Shown here: one piece after another, positions 1 through 6,068 of the stretch
Layout: every line of letters begins with the position of its first letter
How positions within the stretch are numbered: the stretch's first letter is position 1
Assembly (NCBI GenBank): GCA_937967325.1
Contig: CALBSQ010000277.1
Span: 1 to 6,346 of the forward strand
Direction of reading: 5' to 3'
From: an uncultured Chloroflexota bacterium
GTDB taxonomy: Bacteria > Chloroflexota > UBA4733
Length of the DNA: 6,346 nucleotides
Notes under the pieces: model-generated
What the model saw: only the letters and a program-made list of their open reading frames with translations
The model's database searches: none
Told to the model about the DNA's origin: nothing
Made by a program: the position numbers and the translations under genes

Positions 1-68
1 CTCCGCCAACCCACACAAGCGAGCTAACGGCGCGACAACGTGTGGCGCACTTCAAGGAACTGAATGCG

Positions 69-97
69 TTGACGGATAGCCCGCGGTCGGCTATGCT
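69..97 (+). promoter_or_regulatory. Candidate sigma-70 type promoter for the oxidoreductase gene
   Basis: A -35-like TTGACG (69-74, five of six consensus bases) and a -10-like TATGCT (92-97, four of six) are separated by exactly 17 bases. Transcription would begin near 104, giving a leader that carries the strong Shine-Dalgarno at 145-153 and then the oxidoreductase start at 237. The call rests on consensus matching and position only. Confidence 0.45.
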
Positions 98-155
98 GCG
101 CCTCAGGAGAACACATGTCGTCATGATGTTGTGCAGGTCATCTGAAGGAGGAGAA

Positions 156-227
156 ATGCGTCGCCATCCCATTGGCGCCATCCGTTGGCATGTGGCCCAG
201 GCCACGGTCGACGCTACTTCCGAATAG
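156..227 (+). CDS. Possible 23-residue leader ORF, in frame with the downstream oxidoreductase
   Basis: An ATG at 156 follows an unusually strong Shine-Dalgarno, AAGGAGGAG (145-153). It opens a short basic ORF (starts MRRHPIGAIRW) that ends in TAG at 225-227. The stop is only nine bases before the TTG start of the oxidoreductase and in the same reading frame. The stop also overlaps the Shine-Dalgarno AGGGAGAG (226-233) of that gene, so ribosomes ending here could reinitiate at the TTG. It may be a leader peptide that couples translation, or the original N-terminus of the oxidoreductase cut off by an amber mutation. The peptide has no recognisable domain, no signal peptide and no run of a single amino acid that would suggest attenuation. 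An open frame extends further upstream to an ATG at 42, but that start lacks a good ribosome binding site. Confidence 0.35.
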   Translation: MRRHPIGAIRWHVAQATVDATSE

Positions 228-236
228 GGAGAGCGG

Positions 237-1325
237 TTGAAAGAGGACTCAGAAGCTACTGCCCCTGCTCGCCAGGTGCGTTTTGGTCTGGTCGGATTCG
301 GCGCCTGGGGGACGTGTCACGCCCGCGCTATCCAGCAGCACGCCGTCCTTGTCGCGGTATGCGCCGCTTCCGAGGCGACGAGGCAGCGCGCCCGCGCCGA
401 GCTCGGGCCGGACGTGGCCATCGAGCCATCGTACGAGGCATTGGTGCGCCGGGACGACCTCGACGTTGTGGACGTGGTGGTCCCTAACCACTTGCACCGC
501 CCGGTGGCGATTGCAGCCCTGATCGCCGGCAAACATGTCCTGCTCGAGAAGCCCATGGCCACGACGGTAGCAGATGGTGAGGCCATCGCGGCAGCGGCGC
601 GAGCGCACCACCGCCTCCTGGCGATCGGCCACGAGGCGCGACTTTCTCCCCAGTGGGGCAAGATCAAGCAACTCATCGATGCCGGCGCCATCGGGCAACC
701 ACTGAGCGTGGCCATCCATCTCTGGCGTTTCCCCTATCGCCGGGGCGCCGGCGGCTGGCGTTACCATGCCGGCAGCGTTGGCGATTGGACGCTCGAGGAA
801 CCGATCCACTATTTCGATCTGCTGCGCTGGTATCTGGAGTCGCTGGGCGCGCCGCAAGTGGTCTATGCCCGCGCCAACAGCGTGCAGGCCCAGGCGCGCC
901 CAGCCCTCTATGACAACCTGGCCGCGCTCGTCACCTTCCCGGGAGGCGGCTTTGGCCTGGTCACCCAGACGCTCGCCGCCTATGAGTACCATTTGCGCGG
1001 CGAGGTGGTAGGGACGGAGGGAGCAATTCGGACATGGTGGATCGGCGAGCAGGATCGGACGGATCGGCCGCGGTTTGCCTTTGAGTACTTCGACGGCAAG
1101 GAGCGGCGCACTATGGCGCTGGAAAGCACGCCGGGCGAGCTGTTCGAGCTGGAGGCAGAGATTCAACAGATGGCCGGCTACGTCACCAGCGGAGGAGGTC
1201 AGCGGCCGGTCAGCCCCGAGGACGGGCTCTGGGCGGTTCGCCTTTGCCTGGCTGCCGAGGAATCAGCGCGCCGCGGCGTGCCCGTGCCGGTGAGCGGATC
1301 GCCTGGCGAGGAAGGGCGCGCATGA
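237..1325 (+). CDS. Gfo/Idh/MocA family NAD(P)-dependent oxidoreductase
   Basis: A 362-residue cytoplasmic dehydrogenase, the usual length for the family, which oxidises or reduces a hydroxyl of a sugar, sugar acid or cyclitol using NAD(P). The N-terminal Rossmann fold begins with GLVGFGAWG (residues 17-25), the GxGxxG dinucleotide loop. The family's catalytic-lysine motif is LLEKPMA, with E104, K105 and P106. The C-terminal half carries EEPIHYFDLLRW (187-198); H191 and D194 match the family's HxxD, but the preceding Asp of the usual DxGxH is Glu187 and the Gly is Pro189. The last ~50 residues have the typical ELEAEIQ...PVSPEDGLWAVRLCLAAEES ending. The TTG at 237 is chosen because AGGGAGAG (226-233) sits just upstream and an in-frame TAG (225-227) blocks further extension; the Rossmann fold then begins at residue 15, as expected. 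The convergent neighbour is a sugar aminotransferase, which suggests a keto intermediate passed between them (inference). Inositol, glucose-6-phosphate 3- and UDP-sugar dehydrogenases are all possible subfamilies. Confidence 0.93.
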   Translation: MKEDSEATAPARQVRFGLVGFGAWGTCHARAIQQHAVLVAVCAASEATRQRARAELGPDVAIEPSYEALVRRDDLDVVDVVVPNHLHRPVAIAALIAGKHVLLEKPMATTVADGEAIAAAARAHHRLLAIGHEARLSPQWGKIKQLIDAGAIGQPLSVAIHLWRFPYRRGAGGWRYHAGSVGDWTLEEPIHYFDLLRWYLESLGAPQVVYARANSVQAQARPALYDNLAALVTFPGGGFGLVTQTLAAYEYHLRGEVVGTEGAIRTWWIGEQDRTDRPRFAFEYFDGKERRTMALESTPGELFELEAEIQQMAGYVTSGGGQRPVSPEDGLWAVRLCLAAEESARRGVPVPVSGSPGEEGRA

Positions 1326-1345
1326 GGAGCGGTCCTGCTGCGCTG

Positions 1346-1392
1346 GCGCCGCTCGCACGCTAGGAGATGGCCGTGCTACCCGCGAGCGGCGC
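1346..1392. terminator. 11-bp inverted repeat between convergent genes, possible bidirectional terminator
   Basis: GCGCCGCTCGC at 1346-1356 is perfectly repeated in inverted form, GCGAGCGGCGC, at 1382-1392, with a 25-base loop. It lies between the oxidoreductase stop (1325) and the aminotransferase stop (1424, opposite strand), where a shared terminator is expected. No T tract follows on either strand, so it is not a classical intrinsic terminator. Alternative shorter stems exist: GAGCGG at 1327-1332 with CCGCTC at 1349-1354, and CGAGC with GCTCG around 1383-1397. It may instead act as an RNA 3'-end stabiliser. Confidence 0.35.
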
Positions 1393-1423
1393 GCTCGACA
1401 ACGGCACTCCTGGGTTGCCCGCG

Positions 1424-2707
1424 TCAGTGCAGTTGCGCCGCGTTCGCCTGAAGCTTGGCAAAGGCGTCGACGATATCCTGCATGTCCCGGCGGCTCCCCA
1501 GCAGCACTGACTGGGGGAAGTAGAGCGATTCCGCGGTGCAGAGACGCTCAGTATTGGGAAGGCTGACCTGGCGGTAGTCGGCAGCCTGCGCTGCCGGATG
1601 CCTGCAGGCGAAGGGGCAGTCGTCCTTCATCGCCTCATGCGCTTCCAGGAACAACGGATTCTGGTAGAGCGGGTGGTCGTAGAACACACGGCAGGGAATG
1701 CCTTCCGCCTGCAACGCTTGCAGCAGGGTGGCGCGGGAGAGGCCCAGGCCGGGCGCGAACCGCTCGGACAAAAAGCGAAAGAGGTAGCCGTAGAGCCCGT
1801 GCTCGGTGACATACGTATCTTCGCGCACGGGGATGATACCCGGAATCCGCGCCAGCTCATCCCGCACAAAGGCGGCGTTGGCGACGCGGCGGCGCTGTGT
1901 CTCCGGAAAGCGCTCGAACTGGGAGAGCAACAGCGCCGCCTGCATCTCCGTGAGACGGTAGTTCCAGCCCAGGATGTAGTGCGTGTAGAACTCGCCGCCC
2001 GGCTTGCGGCCGATGTGCATCCGCCCGAACGCCTTGTCCGCGAGCACGTCGTTGTCGGTGACCAGGGCCCCGCCTTCGCCAGAGGGAAGCGTCTTGCTGG
2101 CCTGGAAGGAATAGCAGCCGGCATCGCCGATCGTGCCGGCCCGCCGGCCGTTCCATACGCCGCCGATGGCCTGGCAGGCATCCTCGATCACCACGAGACC
2201 GTGCCGTCGAGCGATGGCCAGGATTGCATCCATGTCACAGGGCAAGCCCGTCGTATGCACGGGGATCACGGCACGGGTGCGCTCGGTGATCTGCGCCTCG
2301 AAGGAGGCCGGGTCCAGGTTCTGCGTTTCCAGCAGGACATCCGCAAAGACCGGTACCGCTCCTACCTGGAGCGCGGCGGTGGCAGTGGCGACAAAGGTGA
2401 AGGCAGGCACAATCACCTCGTCGCCTGGCCGCACGCCCGCTGCCTTCAGGGCAACCTCCAGCGCGGCGGTACCACTGGACACGGCCACGGCACGGCGGGC
2501 TCCGCTAAACCCCTGGAGTTTCGACTCGAGGGCGACGACCTGATCGCCGTTCCAGCGGTTCCAACGGCCGCCGCGGATGACTTCTCCCACTGCCGCCACG
2601 TCCGCATCGGTCCCTTGCGGCCAGCGCGGCCATGGGTGTGTGCGCGTGTCCCGCACCGGCGTACCGCCGAATAGAGCCAGCCGCGGCGCCGAAGTTACCG
2701 TACTCAT
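1424..2707 (-). CDS. DegT/DnrJ/EryC1/StrS family PLP-dependent sugar aminotransferase
   Basis: A fold-type I, PLP-dependent aminotransferase of about 427 residues that transfers an amino group, usually from glutamate or glutamine, to a keto-sugar or keto-cyclitol. Numbering from the ATG at 2740: the N-terminal LALFGGTPVRD (21-31), the SSGTAALE cofactor-phosphate loop (88-95), VPAFTFVAT (111-119), the PLP-ring Asp187 in IEDACQAIG, and the Schiff-base Lys216 in SFQASKTLPSGEGG. WNYRLTEMQAA (259-269) is also typical. The GEGG after the lysine and the LFGGTPVRD start recall the StsC/BtrS/AHBA-synthase branch (secondary-metabolite type), but orthologues with unknown substrates also sit beside Gfo/Idh genes. 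The start is uncertain. The ATG at 2707 places the protein at its conserved beginning and has GAGAGG about 12 bases upstream; the ATG at 2740 adds 11 residues but has no good ribosome binding site. It lies 69 bases below the propeller lipoprotein gene on the same strand, so it could be read from that transcript. Confidence 0.93.
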   Translation of the reverse strand: MSTVTSAPRLALFGGTPVRDTRTHPWPRWPQGTDADVAAVGEVIRGGRWNRWNGDQVVALESKLQGFSGARRAVAVSSGTAALEVALKAAGVRPGDEVIVPAFTFVATATAALQVGAVPVFADVLLETQNLDPASFEAQITERTRAVIPVHTTGLPCDMDAILAIARRHGLVVIEDACQAIGGVWNGRRAGTIGDAGCYSFQASKTLPSGEGGALVTDNDVLADKAFGRMHIGRKPGGEFYTHYILGWNYRLTEMQAALLLSQFERFPETQRRRVANAAFVRDELARIPGIIPVREDTYVTEHGLYGYLFRFLSERFAPGLGLSRATLLQALQAEGIPCRVFYDHPLYQNPLFLEAHEAMKDDCPFACRHPAAQAADYRQVSLPNTERLCTAESLYFPQSVLLGSRRDMQDIVDAFAKLQANAAQLH

Positions 2708-2776
2708 TGGTTGCACGTGCCTCTCGTCACTTATCATCACGACAACGCTATGATATCCTGCTGGGTCCGGCGCCGC

Positions 2777-4368
2777 TCAGGGTGCTCCGAACGCGATGAG
2801 GCGCTGCCCGGCCGGGACGAAGAGCCGCCCGCCCGCCGCGGCCAAGCTGGGGAAGGACGTGCTGAAGGCGCCAACCGGTAGTTGAGCGCGGACGTTGCCG
2901 CTGGTGGGGTCAAAGCCGTACAGTGTTCCTCCGCGGTCCATACTCCACACCACGCCCCCGGCGACGATGGGGGCGCCCGCTCGGACCGATGGGCCGCGCC
3001 AGGCAACCGTGAAGGCGGGTCCGCTACCTACCCGGAGCGCAGTGAGGCCATTCGTACAGGGGACATAGAGGAACGGCGCCGCATAGGCCGCGGCGCCGAA
3101 GGCTCCACTACCGTTGCAGACTGCCGCCGCGAAGGCCTGGCCGCCGATGTGCCCGAGCTGGCCGGCGTTGAGTAGGTAGCCGACCCCCTCTTTGCCGACC
3201 ACGAACACCAGCCCGTTGTCCAGCAATACCGGACCTACCGAGCCCAGGTCGCGATCGGTCCTGCTCAGCGTCGCCCAGTTCGATGGGGCGAAGTAGTCCA
3301 GCACCTGCAAGCCGGGGGAGAGCTTGATTACGCTGTCGGAATAGTCGAAGGTCGTCGAGCCCCATTGCCGGTGGCCACGAAGATATTGCCAGCGGCATCC
3401 ACGGCCATCCCTCCCGGCGCCCAGATGCCACCGCCGCCGTCGCTTGGTCCGCCGCCGCCGCGTGTCGGAACCTGATAGCTGTGCAGGCTGCCCGTGCCGT
3501 CGGTCGGCGACCCGACCACCCAGCCGTGGTAGAGCGAGCAGTCCCCGTCGCGACCGCCGAATGGGACGTAGACCGTATTGTTGGCGAGGGTGAGCGCGCT
3601 CCGCTGGTTGAGCGCGTGCGGGTCGTCGCTCGGCGGGTCGATGGCCCGCTGCCACACGGCGGCGCCGGTGTCGAGGCGCAAGGCGGCGAGCACGTCTTTG
3701 CCCGGCTCCTCGAACGCGGCGGCGTAGAGTACGCCGTGCGCGCCGTCGATGACGGGCGTCCCAGTGATGCCGACCGGATCGACGTCCCCGCAGGGGAGAC
3801 TGTCGCCGGGCACGGGTGTGCCGAGGTGGGTTTGCCAGACGATGGCGCCGCTATTGGCGTCCAGGGCGTAGACGGTGTCGTTCTCCGTGGCCACGAAAAG
3901 ACGATTGTCCGCAACTAGCGGCTCGGCGTAGATCTGCCCGTCGAGGAGAGGCGACTGCCACAGGGAATGCACATTGGCCAGAGAGCCTGAGGCAGGGTCG
4001 GCGCCACGGCGGCTGAGGTCCTGGTGATAGGTGGGCCAATCGCCGGCCGCCGCGCCCGCGGCAGTAGCGCTGGCGGGCCGCGAAGCGGCAGTCGCGGTCG
4101 TCGCGGTGGCCGCCGGCCGCGGTGAGGCGGTCGGGGGCGGTATGGTGGGCGTCGGCGGTTGTGGACTGGGCGCAATGGTCGCAAGAACTGAGCTGCCCGC
4201 CGAGGCCGCGCTGCTCGCCGAACTCGCAGTCGAAGCCACGGTAGGGCTGGCGAGCGGCGTCGGGGCCTCCGTTGAGGCGCCCGTGGTGGAGGCAACCGCG
4301 ACGCCGCCACCCGACTGTGTGCATGCGCTGAGGAGCAGCGGGATCAGGACGCAGACCAGACGACGCAT
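2777..4368 (-). pseudogene. PQQ-like beta-propeller lipoprotein, interrupted by a one-base frameshift
   Basis: The start (ATG at 4366-4368) has GAGGAG five bases upstream. Residues 1-16 form a lipoprotein signal with lipobox LLSAC (lipidated Cys16), followed by an Ala/Ser/Thr/Pro-rich linker to about residue 108. DWPTYHQDLSRRG (110-122) then opens a beta-propeller with PQQ-type blades such as TVYALDANSGAIVWQ (165-179) and LAALRLDTGAAVWQ (227-240). The frame runs through VATGNG (331-336), then enters nonsense and stops at 3328. The propeller continues in another frame from STTFDYSDSVIKLSPG (from 3358 down), through FAPSNW, GGVVWSMDRGGTLYGFDP, to a stop at 2777. One extra G in the run at 3360-3363 would give a single protein of about 530 residues. 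Relatives are secreted, membrane-anchored propellers of unknown substrate; the fold alone does not prove PQQ binding. If the frameshift is real, the 346-residue product lacks several blades. The upstream lipoprotein gene ends 59 bases before this start. Confidence 0.88.
3360..3363 (-). other. Frameshift site in a four-base homopolymer
   Basis: On the minus strand this is GGGG within GGCAATGGGGCTCGACG. Reading GGG as Gly336 leads into ARRPSTIPTA and a stop; adding one G restores Gly-Ser-Thr-Thr and the rest of the propeller. A missing base in a homopolymer is a common read or assembly error and also a common natural indel. No classical slippery heptamer is present. Confidence 0.85.
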
Positions 4369-4427
4369 TGCGTCTCCTCACCGCACCGCCGGCCAACCGC
4401 GTGCTCCGGCAACACCGGTCTTTGACC

Positions 4428-4976
4428 TTACGGCGTGGGCGTTACGAGTGGACCGTTGGTCGGCGCGATCACGAACCAGACCTTGCCCACCGCCTGACCG
4501 GTGGCGTCCCCGGGCTTGGCATCCTTAGCGAAGTAGTACACCGGCATGTCGTCATAGGTGACCTGCGTGCCTCCCTCGCTACGCGTGATGGTCGCGAGCT
4601 TCCCCGGCACGCCAGGGGGCAGTGTGAGAGGGGCCGGCGCGGAGAAGGGTGGCCAGGACTGTAGGCAATTCCCTGTGCAACTGCTGGCGCCGGGCTGGTC
4701 CTTGGTATACCAGTAGAGGGTGCGGCCCGATGGGTCCGTCAGGAGCTGGCCCAGCTTCGAATCAGTTCGGACGAGCACCGTCGTGGCAGCCGCGGTAGCG
4801 GTCGTGGTGGACGCGGGGAGGGTCGCCGCGGTGGGGAAGGCGTTGGCCAATTTCGAAGCCACCGACGAGGTCGTCGCCGTCGATGGGGCGCTGGCTCCGC
4901 AGCCGGCCAGGGTGAGGGCGAGGGCCAGCACGGGAAGGATCGGGGACCGACGCCAGGGATGCAGCAGGGAAGACAC
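4428..4976 (-). CDS. Secreted lipoprotein of the COG4315 / Lipoprotein_15 repeat family
   Basis: A 182-residue exported lipoprotein of unknown biochemical role. The GTG at 4974-4976 is chosen because GAGAGGAG (4985-4992) lies eight bases upstream and the product starts with a compact signal peptide: basic HPWRR, hydrophobic core, then lipobox LAGC with Cys26. An ATG at 5030 would add 18 residues and has no clear ribosome binding site. After a Thr/Ala-rich linker (about 27-67) come the two family repeats: LGQLLTDPSGRTLYWYTKD (75-93), with Cys100 and Cys104 in SSCTGNCLQSWPPF, and TQVTYDDMPVYYFAKD (137-152), ending in VGKVWFVIAPTNG. The paired cysteines and the SWPP and KVWFV blocks are hallmarks of this family, which is common in Actinobacteria and Chloroflexi. 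A redox or metal role is sometimes suggested but is not shown here. Next downstream, 59 bases away, is the propeller lipoprotein, so both may form one envelope transcription unit. Confidence 0.9.
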   Translation of the reverse strand: MSSLLHPWRRSPILPVLALALTLAGCGASAPSTATTSSVASKLANAFPTAATLPASTTTATAAATTVLVRTDSKLGQLLTDPSGRTLYWYTKDQPGASSCTGNCLQSWPPFSAPAPLTLPPGVPGKLATITRSEGGTQVTYDDMPVYYFAKDAKPGDATGQAVGKVWFVIAPTNGPLVTPTP

Positions 4977-5052
4977 GGGCAGGTCTCCTCTCATCAGTAG
5001 CGGCATGCCGATGCAGTCGCCTCTGACCATCGTAGCACCTCCGCCGTCGTCG

Positions 5053-5079
5053 GATTGGCCATGGTTTCAACCCCCAATC
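5053..5079. repeat. Inverted repeat in the gap upstream of the small lipoprotein gene
   Basis: GATTGG (5053-5058) and CCAATC (5074-5079) are perfect inverted 6-mers separated by 15 bases. A smaller GGTT/AACC pair lies inside, at 5063-5066 and 5069-5072. The right arm overlaps the stop codon of the gene at 5078-5362. No T run follows, so a terminator role is doubtful; it could be a protein-binding site for the lipoprotein promoter region. Confidence 0.2.
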
Positions 5080-5362
5080 ACCGCTGGGACGACTGCCGGG
5101 GTGCAGGCCGCTCATCCGGCGCCGGACCGGCGTTCGTGCGCCCGGACCCGCCGTCTTGCTGCTGGGCCTGTCGCTGGCGGAGTCGCGTCCGGAGCCAGAC
5201 GATCTGCGCCTCTAGCTGGGCGGTGCTCACCACCGCCCGGTCCCGCAGCGCTCCGGCCTCCACCATGGCCGCCTCGGTGCGCACGGCGACCTCGCGGGCC
5301 GCTGTCAGCGCGTGCTGGGACATCCCTATTGCCCCGAGCAGCGCGAACTCGTCCTCGTCCAT
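5078..5362 (-). CDS. Small helix-rich hypothetical protein, coupled to the upstream HTH gene
   Basis: I do not recognise this 94-residue protein. It has an acidic start (MDEDEF), then an Ala-rich amphipathic stretch from about residue 6 to 66, with heptad-like spacing and ending in LEAQIVWLRTRLRQRQAQQQ. This is likely a long helix or coiled coil. A Gly/Pro/Arg-rich disordered tail (70-94) follows. There is no signal peptide, membrane segment or cysteine, so it should be cytoplasmic. The start is well supported: GGGGAGGA precedes the ATG by four bases, and that ATG overlaps the stop of the upstream HTH gene as TGATG. The overlap implies translational coupling and near-equal expression, so the two products may act together, for example as a partner or co-regulator. 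That role is an inference from position only. Confidence 0.7.
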   Translation of the reverse strand: MDEDEFALLGAIGMSQHALTAAREVAVRTEAAMVEAGALRDRAVVSTAQLEAQIVWLRTRLRQRQAQQQDGGSGRTNAGPAPDERPAPRQSSQR

Positions 5363-5733
5363 CAGGTCCTCCCCGTCATTTTCCTAGACTCCATCCGACC
5401 GAGCTGCGCGGCCCCCTCGATCGAATTACCTCGCCTCGACGCTCGCGTGAGCTGACCGGCAACCGAGGGTTGGAGCGGGCCCTGCTTGGCTGCCCGGAGC
5501 AGCTCGCCGACGGCGCGCAGGTGCAGTTGCCGAGTGCGCGTGTAGCTGACGCCGATCTGTTGACTGATCCGGGCGAAGGACATACCTTCATCCGTACGCA
5601 GGCGGAGCACCTCCCATTCACGGTCGGATGTAGCCGGCGGGCGACCCGGCGCCTCGACCGTCGCGCCGCCACCGGAGCTAAGGTCGCCCGCGTGACCCCG
5701 CCACAAAGCGCTTCCAACTGAGCTGGCCGACAT
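5362..5733 (-). CDS. Sigma-70 region 4-like helix-turn-helix protein
   Basis: A predicted DNA-binding protein of 123 residues. The N-terminal 35 residues are Gly/Ser/Pro-rich and unstructured. Residues 36-82 resemble sigma-factor region 4 or a LuxR-type HTH: TSDREWEVLRLRTDEG, then MSFARISQQIGVSYTRTRQL as turn and recognition helix, then HLRAVGELLRAA. The pattern matches the family's tR-E-xx-V-L-xLR...G.s...IA...G.S..rvrQl...A...L. No sigma region 2 is present, so it is not a full sigma factor; a transcription regulator or phage-type HTH is more likely. The C-terminal ~38 residues are basic. The ATG at 5731-5733 is preferred because AGGGAGA (5738-5744) lies four bases upstream. The frame stays open to 5994, but that added stretch looks unlike a conserved protein. 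The stop overlaps the next gene's start (TGATG). A 15-bp palindrome just upstream may be its own operator. Confidence 0.75.
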   Translation of the reverse strand: MSASSVGSALWRGHAGDLSSGGGATVEAPGRPPATSDREWEVLRLRTDEGMSFARISQQIGVSYTRTRQLHLRAVGELLRAAKQGPLQPSVAGQLTRASRRGNSIEGAAQLGRMESRKMTGRT

Positions 5734-5748
5734 GCCGTCTCCCTGATA

Positions 5749-5763
5749 TTCGAGATACTCGAA
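5749..5763. promoter_or_regulatory. 15-bp palindrome upstream of the HTH gene, candidate operator
   Basis: TTCGAG-ATA-CTCGAA is a perfect 6+3+6 inverted repeat that ends five bases before the Shine-Dalgarno (5738-5744) of the HTH gene. Dyads of this size directly upstream of small regulator genes are often autoregulatory operators. No convincing -35/-10 pair was seen around it. Confidence 0.35.
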
Positions 5764-5897
5764 GCGGCGCAGTCCCAGAGGTTCCTGCCGACCGATCCAC
5801 TGCTGCCGGCTCCGGGACCACGTCGCGGCATACGTCCATTGCCCGAGGAACGTAGCCTTAATCGTCCCTGGATATCGCGACACTGCGGATCGTCGCG

Positions 5898-6056
5898 CTA
5901 CTGGAATAGCCCGGCAAACGCCGTCGTCCAGGCCGTCGTGCGTGCTGCCTCCGCGATTGCTCTGTGGCCCGGGAATCCAGCCCCGTGCTGGCACGCGCGA
6001 CAGCGCCGCCCGCGAGGACGCCCGCCGGCTCCTCGGTCGAACTCGATCCTCATCAT
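5898..6056 (-). CDS. Possible small CxxC protein, perhaps a broken gene
   Basis: A 52-residue ORF begins 12 bases after the XRE stop with two tandem ATGs (6054-6056 and 6051-6053). It is strongly basic at first (RPRGRRCRACQHG), with Cys19, Cys22 and His24 forming a CxxCxH motif like a zinc knuckle. Small proteins starting with a CRxCxHP motif followed by an HTH of the RAIA...VSRSAVSRH kind are common in bacterial accessory regions. Here the second half (AIAEAARTTAWTTAFAGLFQ) does not continue that pattern. The neighbouring frame does so partly, with DDGVCRAIPVARRSAVSRYP around 5866-5931. The ORF may therefore be the intact front of a frameshifted gene, or chance. No Shine-Dalgarno is visible, which lowers confidence. 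Confidence 0.3.
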   Translation of the reverse strand: MMRIEFDRGAGGRPRGRRCRACQHGAGFPGHRAIAEAARTTAWTTAFAGLFQ

Positions 6057-6068
6057 GGGCTGTAGCGC

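Larger units (their letters stand above)
5734..6068 (-). other. Weakly coding gap between the XRE and HTH genes
   Basis: About 335 bases without a firm gene. The minus strand carries two overlapping open frames: a 52-codon ORF (5898-6056) and the upstream extension of the HTH frame (to 5994). It also holds the 15-bp palindrome at 5749-5763. The extension frame translates to an unusual mix rich in Trp, Arg, Gly and Gln without domain resemblance. I see no tRNA, terminator with T tract, or repeat array. It may be a degraded small gene plus the control region of the HTH pair. Confidence 0.4.

Noticed and set aside
42..155. An upstream extension of the leader ORF to the ATG-like start at 42
   Set aside because: No ribosome binding site precedes it, and the candidate promoter (69-97) would lie inside it; only the 156 start is well primed.
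249..1166. A 305-codon open frame on the minus strand inside the oxidoreductase gene
   Set aside because: It is antisense to a clear Gfo/Idh gene, its product has no recognisable domain, and long antisense frames are expected in GC-rich coding DNA.
1598..2674. A 358-codon open frame on the plus strand opposite the aminotransferase
   Set aside because: All PLP-binding motifs lie in the minus-strand frame. The plus-strand product is a His/Gly/Arg-rich composition artefact with no domain.
3360..3363. Programmed ribosomal frameshifting to join the propeller halves
   Set aside because: There is no slippery heptamer and no obvious downstream pseudoknot or internal Shine-Dalgarno stimulus, and propeller lipoproteins are not known to use it. 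A plain indel is simpler.
4720..5721. A 333-codon plus-strand frame spanning the small lipoprotein, the small helical gene and the HTH gene
   Set aside because: It crosses three minus-strand genes with well-placed ribosome binding sites, and its translation is Arg/Pro/Ala-rich noise.
5734..5994. An 87-residue N-terminal extension of the HTH protein
   Set aside because: The ATG at 5731-5733 has a good Shine-Dalgarno, and the extension shows no domain and unusual composition. Part of it may be a decayed separate gene instead.
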